Source: Sclerotiophoma versabilis
Lineage: Eukaryota; Ascomycota; Dothideomycetes; Pleosporales; Didymellaceae
Length of the DNA: 64,000 nt
Direction: 5' to 3'
Assembly: GCA_012274445.1 (NCBI GenBank)
Contig: JAAROD010000069.1
Coordinates: 992,001 to 1,056,000, forward strand
Of the stretch, positions 1 to 9,416 are shown in pieces. The translations under genes were made by a program, and so were the position numbers. How positions within the stretch are numbered: position 1 is the stretch's first letter; every line of letters begins with the position of its first letter. Below the pieces are notes generated by a model. The model saw only the letters and a program-made list of their open reading frames with translations. It was not told the origin of the DNA and did not search any database.

Positions 1-57
1 TAGACTCGCCAACCAACCACTGTCTATCCCTGAGTAGACTCATCAGTTCTCACCTTC

Positions 58-1695
58 ATGGAGCAAAGAAAGCCCAGCGTAGCCGTTGAAGGTGTTTTTA
101 CCGATTCGAAGAGCAGCACCTCATCCCGAAAGTCAGTTACGAAACATACACAATGGCCTATTGTACTCGCAATTGTTTGCGTTGTAGCTTCCTCGATAGG
201 CGCTGCGCTAGTAGTATATCTATCTGACGGAAAGCCGACTACATCTTGGAAGACTCGTCCATCTGTCCTCTTAGCCATTCTGGCGCCAATAATCACTGTA
301 TCGTTCGCGTTCCTTCTGTCGACAGCCTTCAGTATCTCGTGGTGGAGAGCAGCCGAGGCGGGAACAACAATCGAGCATCTTAACCGCATTTGGGACCGCG
401 CCTTTTGGCTGCGGAGGAGCACCTGGAAGACAGCAGCTTTTAGTACCAATGGCTTCAAGAGATTGGCCATCGTGTCTCTCTTGGTGCCAGTAGGTAACTT
501 CCTTTACAATCCTCTGTTCCAATTATCGACGACAGCGTCTCGTACCGGCGCCGAGGCAGATACTATCTCCCTAACACTCGACATACTCCCTGAGATACCG
601 AACGGTCTTGCTTCGCTCTCCTACACCGGTTCCGGAGCTCGAATGGACTTTACTGCTGCCGCAGTGCAGTGGTACCGTGGAGATCCCATGCGGACAAAAG
701 ATCAAGAAGGCTACAGATGTGAGGGTACTTGTCGAGGCACAGTTGTAGCCCCTGGTATTGTAGCTACATGTACCAACAAATCAACAACGATGGATCTGAC
801 GCAGACTTCGACTGACGAACGCTGGTTCTTCCGGGTAAATCAAACCTACGAGCGAACTACCGATGATTACATGGTCCATGTTCTCAGAAGCACATATACT
901 CCAGAAACCTCGAAGAACTGCACGTCAACGGTTGTCACGGAGACCTGTATTATCGAGATAGGTCAGATTGATTATAACATCGAAGTCAAGGGCACCCAGA
1001 TCAATGTGCTGCCCAGGGCCTCATCGGAATGGATATCAAAAAACATTTCACACACCGCGCCCCATGATACACCAACACTAGAGAGACCGGGTCCGCTGTG
1101 GGCGTTAGGTTATATGGCCACCTATTTTGGTTCATGGTCCGGGTGGGAAGCGAACCAAACGCAAATGTCGACCTTTGGTATACTTTCCGAGCAGCTCTAC
1201 ATCTATACCAAACAAGGGAATTCCTCGTTGTGCACCTCGGACTACAGGTGGTCTAATCCGACAGATTATGTCCTTAACGGCATGGGGGAAACCCTCTTCC
1301 GTCTGGCTATCAACGGCAACTCGATCACAAACCTCACTGTGCTCAGTTCACCTAATGGCATTTTCCCTCAGCCTCAGTCTTTCCAAGCCTATCACACGCA
1401 TGAAGTTATCTTCTATAAGAGCGATTTCAAATGGCTGGGTATCGCGCTTGGTGTGGTCCTCCTTAGCCTGCTGGCCTTATCGACTATCCTATTGGGCTCA
1501 CGCAACATCTCACGAACTGTCACGCTAAGCCCTGTAGAGACATTCCAAGTCTTTCCGCCAGAAGTAGTCCGCACGCTTAACTCACGGTCAAACACTGACT
1601 TTGGGCATCGAACTGAAGATATTCTCAAGCATATTGGAGGCACCAAGGTTCAATACAAGCCTAACTATATTCCTGTCGACACGCGAGAATGTTAG
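58..1695 (+). CDS. DUF3176-like multi-pass membrane protein
   Basis: Single-exon gene, 545 aa. Hydrophobic segments lie near residues 33-55, 67-91 and 140-155, with a last one near 458-480. Between them is a long loop, about residues 160-455, with many N-x-S/T sites and several Cys, which looks extracellular. The motif SWWRAAEAGTTIEHLNRIWD after the second segment is the kind of signature seen in fungal DUF3176 proteins (fungal-specific, function unknown). The short cytosolic tail follows the last segment. It stands alone at the left edge, about 800 bp from the next gene. The start is the first in-frame ATG. The family call is from memory of the pattern; no molecular function can be given. 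Confidence 0.75.
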   Translation: MEQRKPSVAVEGVFTDSKSSTSSRKSVTKHTQWPIVLAIVCVVASSIGAALVVYLSDGKPTTSWKTRPSVLLAILAPIITVSFAFLLSTAFSISWWRAAEAGTTIEHLNRIWDRAFWLRRSTWKTAAFSTNGFKRLAIVSLLVPVGNFLYNPLFQLSTTASRTGAEADTISLTLDILPEIPNGLASLSYTGSGARMDFTAAAVQWYRGDPMRTKDQEGYRCEGTCRGTVVAPGIVATCTNKSTTMDLTQTSTDERWFFRVNQTYERTTDDYMVHVLRSTYTPETSKNCTSTVVTETCIIEIGQIDYNIEVKGTQINVLPRASSEWISKNISHTAPHDTPTLERPGPLWALGYMATYFGSWSGWEANQTQMSTFGILSEQLYIYTKQGNSSLCTSDYRWSNPTDYVLNGMGETLFRLAINGNSITNLTVLSSPNGIFPQPQSFQAYHTHEVIFYKSDFKWLGIALGVVLLSLLALSTILLGSRNISRTVTLSPVETFQVFPPEVVRTLNSRSNTDFGHRTEDILKHIGGTKVQYKPNYIPVDTREC

Positions 1696-1837
1696 ATACA
1701 GACTAAACTGAGTCGGAAGCCGTGCGCATACTACGGTGTTTGGTAGAGGTGGTGTAGGTGGATCTAGTAGTGGCTTTCAAGTAAAGTCTGCGTATTTGTT
1801 TCGACAGTAAAGTATGCTATTGTACACAGCATAAGTT

Positions 1838-1915
1838 TTGTAGGTGGAGCTTTGGAGCAGGGCCATTCAGCTATGTTTTCTGAATGATTAGAGCTCGGCT
1901 TTCTCAATAAATTAT
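1838..1915 (+). repeat. Partial copy of the 218-bp MITE
   Basis: GTAGGTGGAGCTTTGGAGCA matches the left end of the TA-flanked element at 25528 with two differences. Similarity continues for about 60 bp (CAGGG..TTC.GCT.T.TTTT). I cannot find the matching right end, so this is a truncated or decayed copy. Confidence 0.45.
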
Positions 1916-2435
1916 AGAAAAAAGCAGATCTATACACTAGTACATCTAGCTAGCGAAAAGGCGGTGTTGTGCTATGTGCAGAACCAGGTAGGGTTCGCTA
2001 TTGTCTACTCAGCACAACCACTTCGTAATGCAACGCTGCTCCGATGCTCTAACTACAGACTTATGCCCGGTATCGTAGGAGGGGTTAGGGCAGAGATCAT
2101 TACAATACAAACATCTCTAATGAGTGTGAGATGACGGGTCGGTGTTTTGGGCGTTCTCGGTCAAACCCCCTGCTGTGCCAGACACTACTCGTGCCAGACA
2201 CCGCAACATCGGGTTCTCTACAAGCAGTATGCCTTCACAAGCTGACCATCGCGTATTTATTAATCTCCAAAATCTGGTATCTAATCCTAATCTGAGCTAA
2301 TTCCGACCGTGCGCTTATTGCTTATGTCTGTTTGAGGTGTCGATCACTGCGGGGTAACGCATATTCCCCGTGACGGACGGACGGTACCTGCACGCCTCGC
2401 CCTGCAATGCCGCGAAACCCGAAATGCTCTTCGGC

Positions 2436-2441
2436 TATAAA
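2436..2441 (+). promoter_or_regulatory. TATA box of the rhamnosidase gene
   Basis: TATAAA lies 67 bp before the chosen ATG at 2508, which suits a short 5' leader. Confidence 0.5.
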
Positions 2442-2507
2442 TTCAAGCATGCCAAGCCTAATCGCTAGTACCGTGTCTGACTCTACAAAGCCTTTTCTTC
2501 GGGAACT

Positions 2508-4678
2508 ATGCTCATCGTCTTCGCGGCGTTGCTGTCGCTTGCCGGCCCTGCAATCGCAAATTCGAAAGGATGTTGGAGGAACAGCACGTGTGACGGTCTC
2601 TCAAAGCCGGTTTTTTCCGGACCCTGGGACGCGTATAACTTTGCTCCCAATTCTCGATTTGTCGCTCCTCAGACACTTCTATCGCTACCCACCGGAGTGC
2701 GGGCTGGAAAATACAATAAAAAGGCTACCGTTATCCAAGCAACCAGCGAAGGGACTGTCTTTGACTTTGGAATCGAAGTTGGTGGCATCATTAGGTTCGA
2801 CTACTCACTGAGCGGCACTGTCACCAATGCCTCTATTGGCCTGGCGTTCACGGAAGCTAAGGATTTCATTGGGCGCAAGTCCGACAACTCAAATGGCGGA
2901 GCAGGTCAAGACAATGCTTTGCTCTTCGCCGTTAACAGCACGCTGGAAGGACACTATACCATGCCGGATATCAGCTTGCGTGGTGGGTTCCGATATCTCA
3001 CCATCTTCCTTGTAGCCGACCCAAGCGCTACCGTCACCATCCGGAACATCAATCTCGAGATCAGCTTCCAGCCTACATGGCCTAACCTGCGTGCATATCA
3101 GGGCTACTTCTACTCAAGTGAAGAGATGCTAGATAAAATTTGGTACAGCGGAGCATACACTCTACAAACCAACTCGGTGCCCGGCAACACCGGGAGAGCT
3201 GACGTTAAAAACAACCGTACGGGATGGGACAACGCTCAATATATCGGCCCTGGCGATACAGTACTGCTTGATGGTGCGAAGCGCGATCGATGGGTGTGGA
3301 TAGGAGATATGGGTATCGCTGTACCGTCCACTTTTGTCAGCACTGGGGATATGGAGAGTACTAGGAATGCATTGAGGGCAATATTCGATAATCAGGTTGG
3401 TACTCTGATGCGAGAACCTGGAAAACTTACTAACAAGCATTTAAAGGCCGCAGATGGCACCTTACCGAAGGCCGGACCGCCTCATCTACTCCTCGATAGT
3501 GACGGTGAGTTATCCTCCAGAACTGCCTGATCTTCAAGGCGCATTCGATTGTTTGATGGCTGACAATTAATAGCCTACCACCTATGGGCTCTTATTGGCT
3601 TCTACAATTACTACTTGTACACTGGAGACGAAGCTTTTCTGCAAAACTACTGGTCGAAGTACGTGTTGGGTGTGAACAGGGTCTTGAGCAAGATCGATGA
3701 TAAAGGAGTTATGAATGTCACAGGCACTGCGGATTGGGGAAGGTGGTTGTACTCCACCGAGCGTAGTTCCGCCAGCATGTTGTACGTGCACGACAAAATG
3801 ATCCCTGCTGGAGAGAAAATGCTAACACCAGCAGACTCTACCGAGCCTTGATGACAGGCAGTTCGATCGCAAATTGGTCCCCGAACCTTACAGACGCCTC
3901 GGCACATGGTGCTAACTGGACAGCCGCAGCCGCAAGCCTCCGAGCATCCATCTTTACGCACTTCTGGGACGATGCCCGTGGTGCATTCAAAGAAAGCCCA
4001 AACAACACCTCTCTCTACCCTCAAGATGCTAACAGCATGGCCCTCGCCTTCGAGATCCTCAATGCAACCGACCCACGTGCCGAACGCGTCTCCACATACT
4101 TGACTACCAATTGGACACCGATAGGCGCCATCAACCCGGAGGTCAGCGCCAACGTATCAACCATCTCCCCCTTCGTCTCCAGCATCGAATTGGAAGGACA
4201 TTTCAAGATTGGCCATCCAGAGCGCTCGCTCAAACTCATCCGAAGCGCTTGGGGCTGGTATCTAAACAACCCTAACGGTACGCAGTCGACGGTTGCTGAG
4301 GGCTATCTCGCAAACGGAACGTGGGGATATCGTGGCGACAGGGGCTATAGGTTTGACCCGAGCTATGTCAGTCACGCGCACGGATGGAGCAGTGGGCCGA
4401 CGAGCACGTTGACCGAGTACCTTGTGGGCTTGAGAGTCACGGAGCCGAAGGGGCGGAAGTGGGAATTGAAGCCGGCCACCTTTAGTGAAGTTAAGAAAGC
4501 TGAAGCAGGGTTTACTACGGGGTTGGGCAAGTTCTCAGCTAAGTTCAAGGGTGAGAGCGGAAAGGTGAAGGTAGAGTGGGATACGCCTGTAGGAACGGAG
4601 GGGTATGTCCTGTTGCCGGGTCAAGCCGGTAAGACAGTGCAGGGAGGCAAGGGCTCCATGGTCATCAAACTTGCGTAG
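2508..4678 (+). CDS. Secreted alpha-L-rhamnosidase (six-hairpin, GH78-like)
   Basis: Exons 2508-3504, 3574-3781 and 3835-4678 give 682 aa. Both introns have GTGAGT or GTACGT donors, branch sites CTGACAA and GCTAACA, and restore one frame (DSD|AYHLWALIGFYN and SASML|LYRALMTG). Residues 1-18 (MLIVFAALLSLAGPAIAN) are a signal peptide. A beta-sandwich region fills about 20-215. The (alpha/alpha)6 catalytic domain follows, with acidic motif DGAKRDRWVWIGDMG near 255-270 and the hallmark SSIELEGHFKIGHPERS and SHAHGWSSGPT further on, then a C-terminal beta domain. It should release terminal L-rhamnose outside the cell. Many N-glycosylation sites fit secretion. Its neighbours are a DUF2264 protein, a sugar-acid hydrolase, a transporter and a regulator, which suggests one polysaccharide-use cluster. 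Assignment to GH78 rather than another six-hairpin family is by overall pattern. Confidence 0.85.
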
Positions 4679-5000
4679 CCCATGTATTGGGCGATCAAGA
4701 GCTGACCTCTGGAGAAGGTTCCACAGATCATCTAATTTATCATATGTTGAAGTCGATATGCTCGCCGTCAATGCGTCCCTGTGGTCTATCGTTCCACAAG
4801 CGTTGGACATCATCTAGACTCTTGTTCGCGAATGCCTCGATGGCAAAGATCCCTGTTACAAATGTGTACTCGATCGTATGCGCTTCCGTCTGACCACCCG
4901 GCCTGAGTGTGCAATACACCGCAGGAATCAAGCTTCGCTGAGCAATGAGGTTTCTGTACAGTTGGTCAGTATTACACCTTGGCCAAGAGCACATGAAGAC
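4679..5000. other. Convergent 3' flanks
   Basis: Short space between the converging rhamnosidase and DUF2264 genes. I see no gene or repeat in it. Confidence 0.6.
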
Positions 5001-6839
5001 CTACGTGTTCGGATCCGCGCGAATGATGGAAGCTTCACTGTTCATCTCGAAAGAGCGCCCCTCTGTTTCCTTTAGGTGAAAGGGTAGACTCAAGTCTACA
5101 ACGCCACTAACGCCAGACTCTGATATAACAAGTGCGGAGACTTTATCCTTATACCACCCTTGACTAGTAGCAGCGCTACTTGAAACAGCCCTAACAGCTT
5201 GCTCGAATATCGAAACTCCGTTTGAGGTTTGCGCTGAAGCCGCAAACCCGCTGTCCACTAGATTTAGCGGGTGACTCTTCGCCGTTGATGTCCATGCGAT
5301 CCTCTGTATCCTGATATGCCAGCCTGGCCATCTCTTCACCGGCGGAATCAATGTGGTTCTTATCAGTAACTCTTCTCTTCTCCACGGATGCCACGTGCTG
5401 GTCAAACTCGGAACGTCTTCGTCGCCAATTCTCAAGTAATTTGTCTGTACGTCGCACGGATCCCATCGTGCTTTCCAATTCTCCTCTCCATCACCAAAGC
5501 TGACAGCCAATGTAGAATCAGGTGCGATCTGCTCTAGGAACGGGCCACACGGAACACTGAATCCGAAAGCTGACGAGTATGCAAATTTTCCATATTTCGC
5601 CTCTCTAGCTTTGAAGCGCTTTCTCGTAGACTGGCCAGACGATAGTAAGAAGTGGTGCTCGGGTGTGTTGCAGAGTATGTGTTGCGGTGGCCAGATCAGC
5701 TCGACATCCTGGATGGCATCTGTTTTCGGGTACGGAAGTTCCTCGCAGCTCCAGAATGGATGGTCTTCTGGAATCCCGAGCACGATGAGCGATTTCAAAC
5801 ACCAGTACACTGACTGTGGTGAATTATAGTCCTCAGCGAGGCACATGTTCGGGTATGCGTATCCAATGTTGGGTGTGCCGTCAGTGTTGAAGATGTGCGG
5901 TTGCTGTGCCCACCATCTGAGATGTCTCGTCAACAACCCCTTGATAACACCCAGTTGATGTAGTGGAGCGGGTAGCTTGATATTTGCAAGGACCACGGCA
6001 GCCCAGAATGCCGCGAATGCGAAGCGATAGGTCAAGCTCCTGCCAAACGGGATAGCAGCGCCGCTAGGCCCAAAGTACCGCCAATACGTCTTTGCAAACT
6101 CTCTTGCATGCCCTTTGTACATCTCCGTGCGCTTTAGGTCATATTCAGGTGCGAATCTGGTAACGAGCAGCTGCGCAAACTGGATCGCAAAACTCCCAGA
6201 GTAGTAGTCTGCCTGCTTCCTCTCATCACACCAAAGGCCATCGCTACTCCAGCCCTCCCCGAGGTAAAATGTATCCAACACCTCTAGACTGCCGTCAATG
6301 TGATGTTTGACCTGTTCCAGCGGCACGCCGAGACCTTTAACAAGAGCAAGATTAACCAAGACCCGAAACCAAAGCCAATTGCTCTTCGGCATATCATGCT
6401 CATTGATTTGTCTCAGCCAGCGAACAAGATTCCTCCTCGTCGCCTCATCGCTTGCAAAATCAAATGACGCAGGATTCGACAGCAGAGCATACGCGATGGA
6501 TTCCATCTCCACCATTCTCTGGTCAAAACTGCTCAGGTCGCCCCAGTACTCCGGGGATTGTGGATCCGTGCCTGCTTTAAAGCCGTCGATCCACGTTTTG
6601 AGGTGCGTTGGGGCGTCTTTTATACGCAGAAGATCGGCTACAACCCACATTGGTCGAGCGAAACCTTCGAGCTGCGCGGATGTTTCGCTGAAGCCTGCGC
6701 CTGTCGATGTGGCGATCTTTATGCGCGCATTGCTGGGCGATTTGTATGGGGTGAGGGGATTGGTGAGAGCTAGTGCGGCGTGGGTGAAGTCGTTGCGTGT
6801 ACGGAAGGTGTTGTCTGAGAAACCGGAGAGGGGCGGCAT
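5001..6839 (-). CDS. DUF2264 family protein (putative glycoside hydrolase)
   Basis: One uninterrupted reading frame on the minus strand, about 612 aa from the ATG at 6839. An upstream in-frame ATG at 6902 would add 21 residues, but it sits only about 10 bp from a TATATAAA box (6918-6911), so 6839 is the likelier start; it also gives the family-like N-terminus MPPLSGFSDNTFRTRNDF. Central motifs such as GEGWSSDGLWCDERKQADYY, YSGSFAIQFAQLL, FGPSGAAIPFGRSLTYRFAF and the GYAYPNMCLAEDYNSPQS block are typical of DUF2264 (PF10022), an alpha/alpha-barrel family. As I recall it overlaps GH154, which includes beta-glucuronidases; I could not check this. There is no signal peptide, so it probably acts in the cytosol, perhaps on oligosaccharides imported by the adjacent transporter. 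The C-terminal third is a beta-rich region. Confidence 0.75.
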   Translation of the reverse strand: MPPLSGFSDNTFRTRNDFTHAALALTNPLTPYKSPSNARIKIATSTGAGFSETSAQLEGFARPMWVVADLLRIKDAPTHLKTWIDGFKAGTDPQSPEYWGDLSSFDQRMVEMESIAYALLSNPASFDFASDEATRRNLVRWLRQINEHDMPKSNWLWFRVLVNLALVKGLGVPLEQVKHHIDGSLEVLDTFYLGEGWSSDGLWCDERKQADYYSGSFAIQFAQLLVTRFAPEYDLKRTEMYKGHAREFAKTYWRYFGPSGAAIPFGRSLTYRFAFAAFWAAVVLANIKLPAPLHQLGVIKGLLTRHLRWWAQQPHIFNTDGTPNIGYAYPNMCLAEDYNSPQSVYWCLKSLIVLGIPEDHPFWSCEELPYPKTDAIQDVELIWPPQHILCNTPEHHFLLSSGQSTRKRFKAREAKYGKFAYSSAFGFSVPCGPFLEQIAPDSTLAVSFGDGEENWKARWDPCDVQTNYLRIGDEDVPSLTSTWHPWRREELLIRTTLIPPVKRWPGWHIRIQRIAWTSTAKSHPLNLVDSGFAASAQTSNGVSIFEQAVRAVSSSAATSQGWYKDKVSALVISESGVSGVVDLSLPFHLKETEGRSFEMNSEASIIRADPNT

Positions 6840-6910
6840 GATTGATGGTGGTGACGATTGGGCGGGAGGAAGGAGTCTGCGAGACCACAACAAGTCGGAC
6901 AAGGCTAGGC

Positions 6911-6918
6911 TTTATATA
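6911..6918 (-). promoter_or_regulatory. TATA box of the DUF2264 gene
   Basis: TATATAAA on the minus strand, about 70 bp before the ATG at 6839. Its position argues against using the upstream ATG at 6902. Confidence 0.5.
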
Positions 6919-7111
6919 TGCGTCTAGAAGATGACGGAACAAGATTGACCCGAGCATTTGAACGGTGCAAAGTGGTGCCAGTTCAGAGCTTAACATCACT
7001 CGAGATTTTGACACATGTGCTTGAAACGCCTCGGTTACTACTCTTCGGCTGAATCTGTCGAACGCATGGATCTCGTTCGCTAGCTCAGTCTCTTGACGTT
7101 GCTTCGTTCCG

Positions 7112-8972
7112 CTACACTCTACTTTCTTTCCTCTCTTCCGCAATCTCGACACGCACTGACTCATTCTTCTCGGTCTCTTTGGCGAGCTCGTCATGGCTCG
7201 AGTTGCCTGGCGCATTGATGTCGAACTTTTTGGCGGCCACCTCCCTGCGCCAAAGATATTGACCAACCAGGAATATCGTCCAATAGCATACGATGAAGAC
7301 GATATTGACCGTGAAGCCCTTAGTCCATTGCGGCGCCTCAAGAATGGGGAAGACGGTAATCGGGTAGAAGCTGAAGAACGCCCATCCGATCGTCATCATT
7401 GCCTTTAGTGTGTCAGTGGGTTTATGCGATAATCGAAGGGTTCTGTTGAACTTACACCGGTGGTGAAGCTACGCGCTTCGTTATCATCCTTCATTAACAT
7501 GTTTGCCCAAGGGAAGAGAATCGGCGTAACACATGAAGTCATACCTAGAAGGTAGTAGACAAAGACTAGGTGCGGGTCAGCTCAACATCCTCATTGTCAA
7601 GACCAGAAACCCTACTCACAATGAAGTGCAAGCGGGATGTGCCAAATTCTCAAACACACGTTTGCGAAGAGTAGAATCCCTGTTACGGCGGAGAAAACCG
7701 CCCACATCGGGTAGATCATAACGAGACTAGTGACAAGGATGCCGGTCACGATAGCCACGCCTTGTACACCAGTGGGAATCAGATTGATTTCCTCGATGCT
7801 GTAAGTGCCGTTCATATCTGCCTCCTTCTTGAGCCAGGCTTGCATTTGACCGCCTGCACAGATTGTCAGCTTGCTCCTATGTTGCGATGACCATTTCATT
7901 GACTTACCGACATAGCTCGTGCATTGGAAGAACACATACGTAAGAACGACAACATAGAAGTGCCAGTTGGTGAAGACACGTTTGAGCATACGCTTGCCGA
8001 TCTTTGCACTCTGTTTGGTTCCCTGGCTTTGCATGCGTGCGACAGCCAGCTTGCGCTCGTCTTCGGTCAACCACCAAACCCTTGGGCTAGTCGGCAGACC
8101 AGGATATAAGAAAAGACCGGCAATACCAATTGGAAGCGAGATGCATCCATCAATAATGAACAACCACCTCCAGCCGGACATACCCATAGTGCCGTTCAGC
8201 CCCCTGTGTGCTGCAGCCTGCAGATAGCCGCTGAACATAGCGCCGGCGTTACTAGAAACATACCAGACACCGGCACGCTTGAACACCTCATCGGAACGAT
8301 ACCAAGACGTGAGGAGGTAGATGGATCCAGTCGCTGCGGGAGTCTCGAGGAAGCCGAGTAAGAAGCGAAGACCGTAAATCTGCGACACACTACTTAGTCG
8401 CGACTGGGTGAACGTCAGGATAGACCAGGCGATCTCCATGATAGGAACATAGTAGCGAGCAAGCTTGGGGCGCGAGATGATCATCATGCTGGGAATCTCA
8501 AAGACCATGTACCCAATGTTGTAGAAGGTGCCGAAGAGCGAGTATCTTGGTCCGGTGTTAGCTGTCGTTATGATAAGCACTATACTCGGACTTACTCGTT
8601 GCCTTTGATATTAAGCTCCTCTCTCATGCCTGACCAGTACGCGCTGTTGAGTGCATTCTGATCGAGCCACTTGATGTAGAAGCAAAGACAGCATAGCGTA
8701 AGCAAGATGCAATCAAGCTTACGCACAAGCTTCTTCTCTTCAGGAGAGTAGTGACTTGGGTACCACTGTAAGAATTGTCAGGGTCAAGGTTTTAAGAGAT
8801 GAGTGAAAGTGCGACGCACATCGAAGATGTAGAGCCATGCGACCCAAAGCGAGCGTTTCGGCTTCTCAGTGGCGGAGCTCACAACAACTTCCTTGCCGTT
8901 GACAATTACCACAGGATTCTTGTTCGAATCATCTGCCTGCTCAATACGGATGTCGTCTTGCTGAGGAGGCAT
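7112..8972 (-). CDS. MFS anion:cation symporter, Dal5/allantoate permease type
   Basis: Six exons on the minus strand: 8972-8820, 8765-8596, 8545-7908, 7853-7620, 7565-7456 and 7402-7112, giving 531 aa. All five introns are 49-54 bp with GT-AG ends and keep one frame. After a hydrophilic N-terminus (about 1-50) come KLDCILLTLCCLCFYIKWLDQNALNSAYWSG-like first-helix residues, YSLFGTFYNIGYMVFEIPS, and RFLLGFLETPAATGSIYLL, the normal pattern of the Dal5/Liz1/Seo1 anion:cation symporter group, with about 12 membrane helices. These importers carry small organic acids and amides. Set between a DUF2264 gene and a GH88 gene, it may import uronate-containing oligosaccharides or sugar acids; that substrate is inference. 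It is divergent from the GH88 gene over a 444-bp shared promoter. Confidence 0.85.
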
Positions 8973-9416
8973 GCTGGCAATGCAGCTGGAATATGAAGCT
9001 GATGGTGAGAAAAGCGATCAATGCAGTCGCTACGATCTGATCAACAACGGCATGGTTGCATCCGTCCGCTTAAGTATCCCATGGAGTCACGCAGGGTTTT
9101 AGTTGTTCATCACGTCGATAAGAGTCGTGGCGTGTTCGCTTCGGTTCATCTTCCCCAGACCCCGCAAGTGGCTGGCTCCACATCCTGAACAGGCAAGGAG
9201 CGCAAGACGATCCACCAATCGCCGAGGCTTCGGAGGATTGGCAACGGCCTCTGGAGCAGCGGTACTCCGAGATCTTCACCATGCAGTAGAAGGCGGATGC
9301 GGCTCGGAGGAAACCAGAGTTCATAGAGTTGTTCTTAGGAAGGATGTTCCAACAAAGTTCCTTTTTTCACGTCTACAACCCCTCAATTCAATTTTGTGCA
9401 CACTCGCTTTTCTGCC
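8973..9416. promoter_or_regulatory. Divergent promoter between the transporter and GH88 genes
   Basis: 444 bp between two divergent starts, suited to shared control of import and hydrolysis. I see no clear regulator site. Confidence 0.4.

Larger units (their letters stand above)
1696..2507. other. Intergenic stretch with a repeat remnant
   Basis: No convincing gene. It covers the 3' flank of the DUF3176-like gene and the promoter of the rhamnosidase. Around 1838-1910 it carries a stretch resembling the MITE at 25528-25745: both share GTAGGTRGNGCTTTGGAGC and then diverge. Confidence 0.5.

Noticed and set aside
6840..6902. Upstream ATG that would lengthen the DUF2264 protein by 21 residues
   Set aside because: It lies about 10 bp from the TATA box, too near to be in the transcript, and the extra residues do not look like the family N-terminus.
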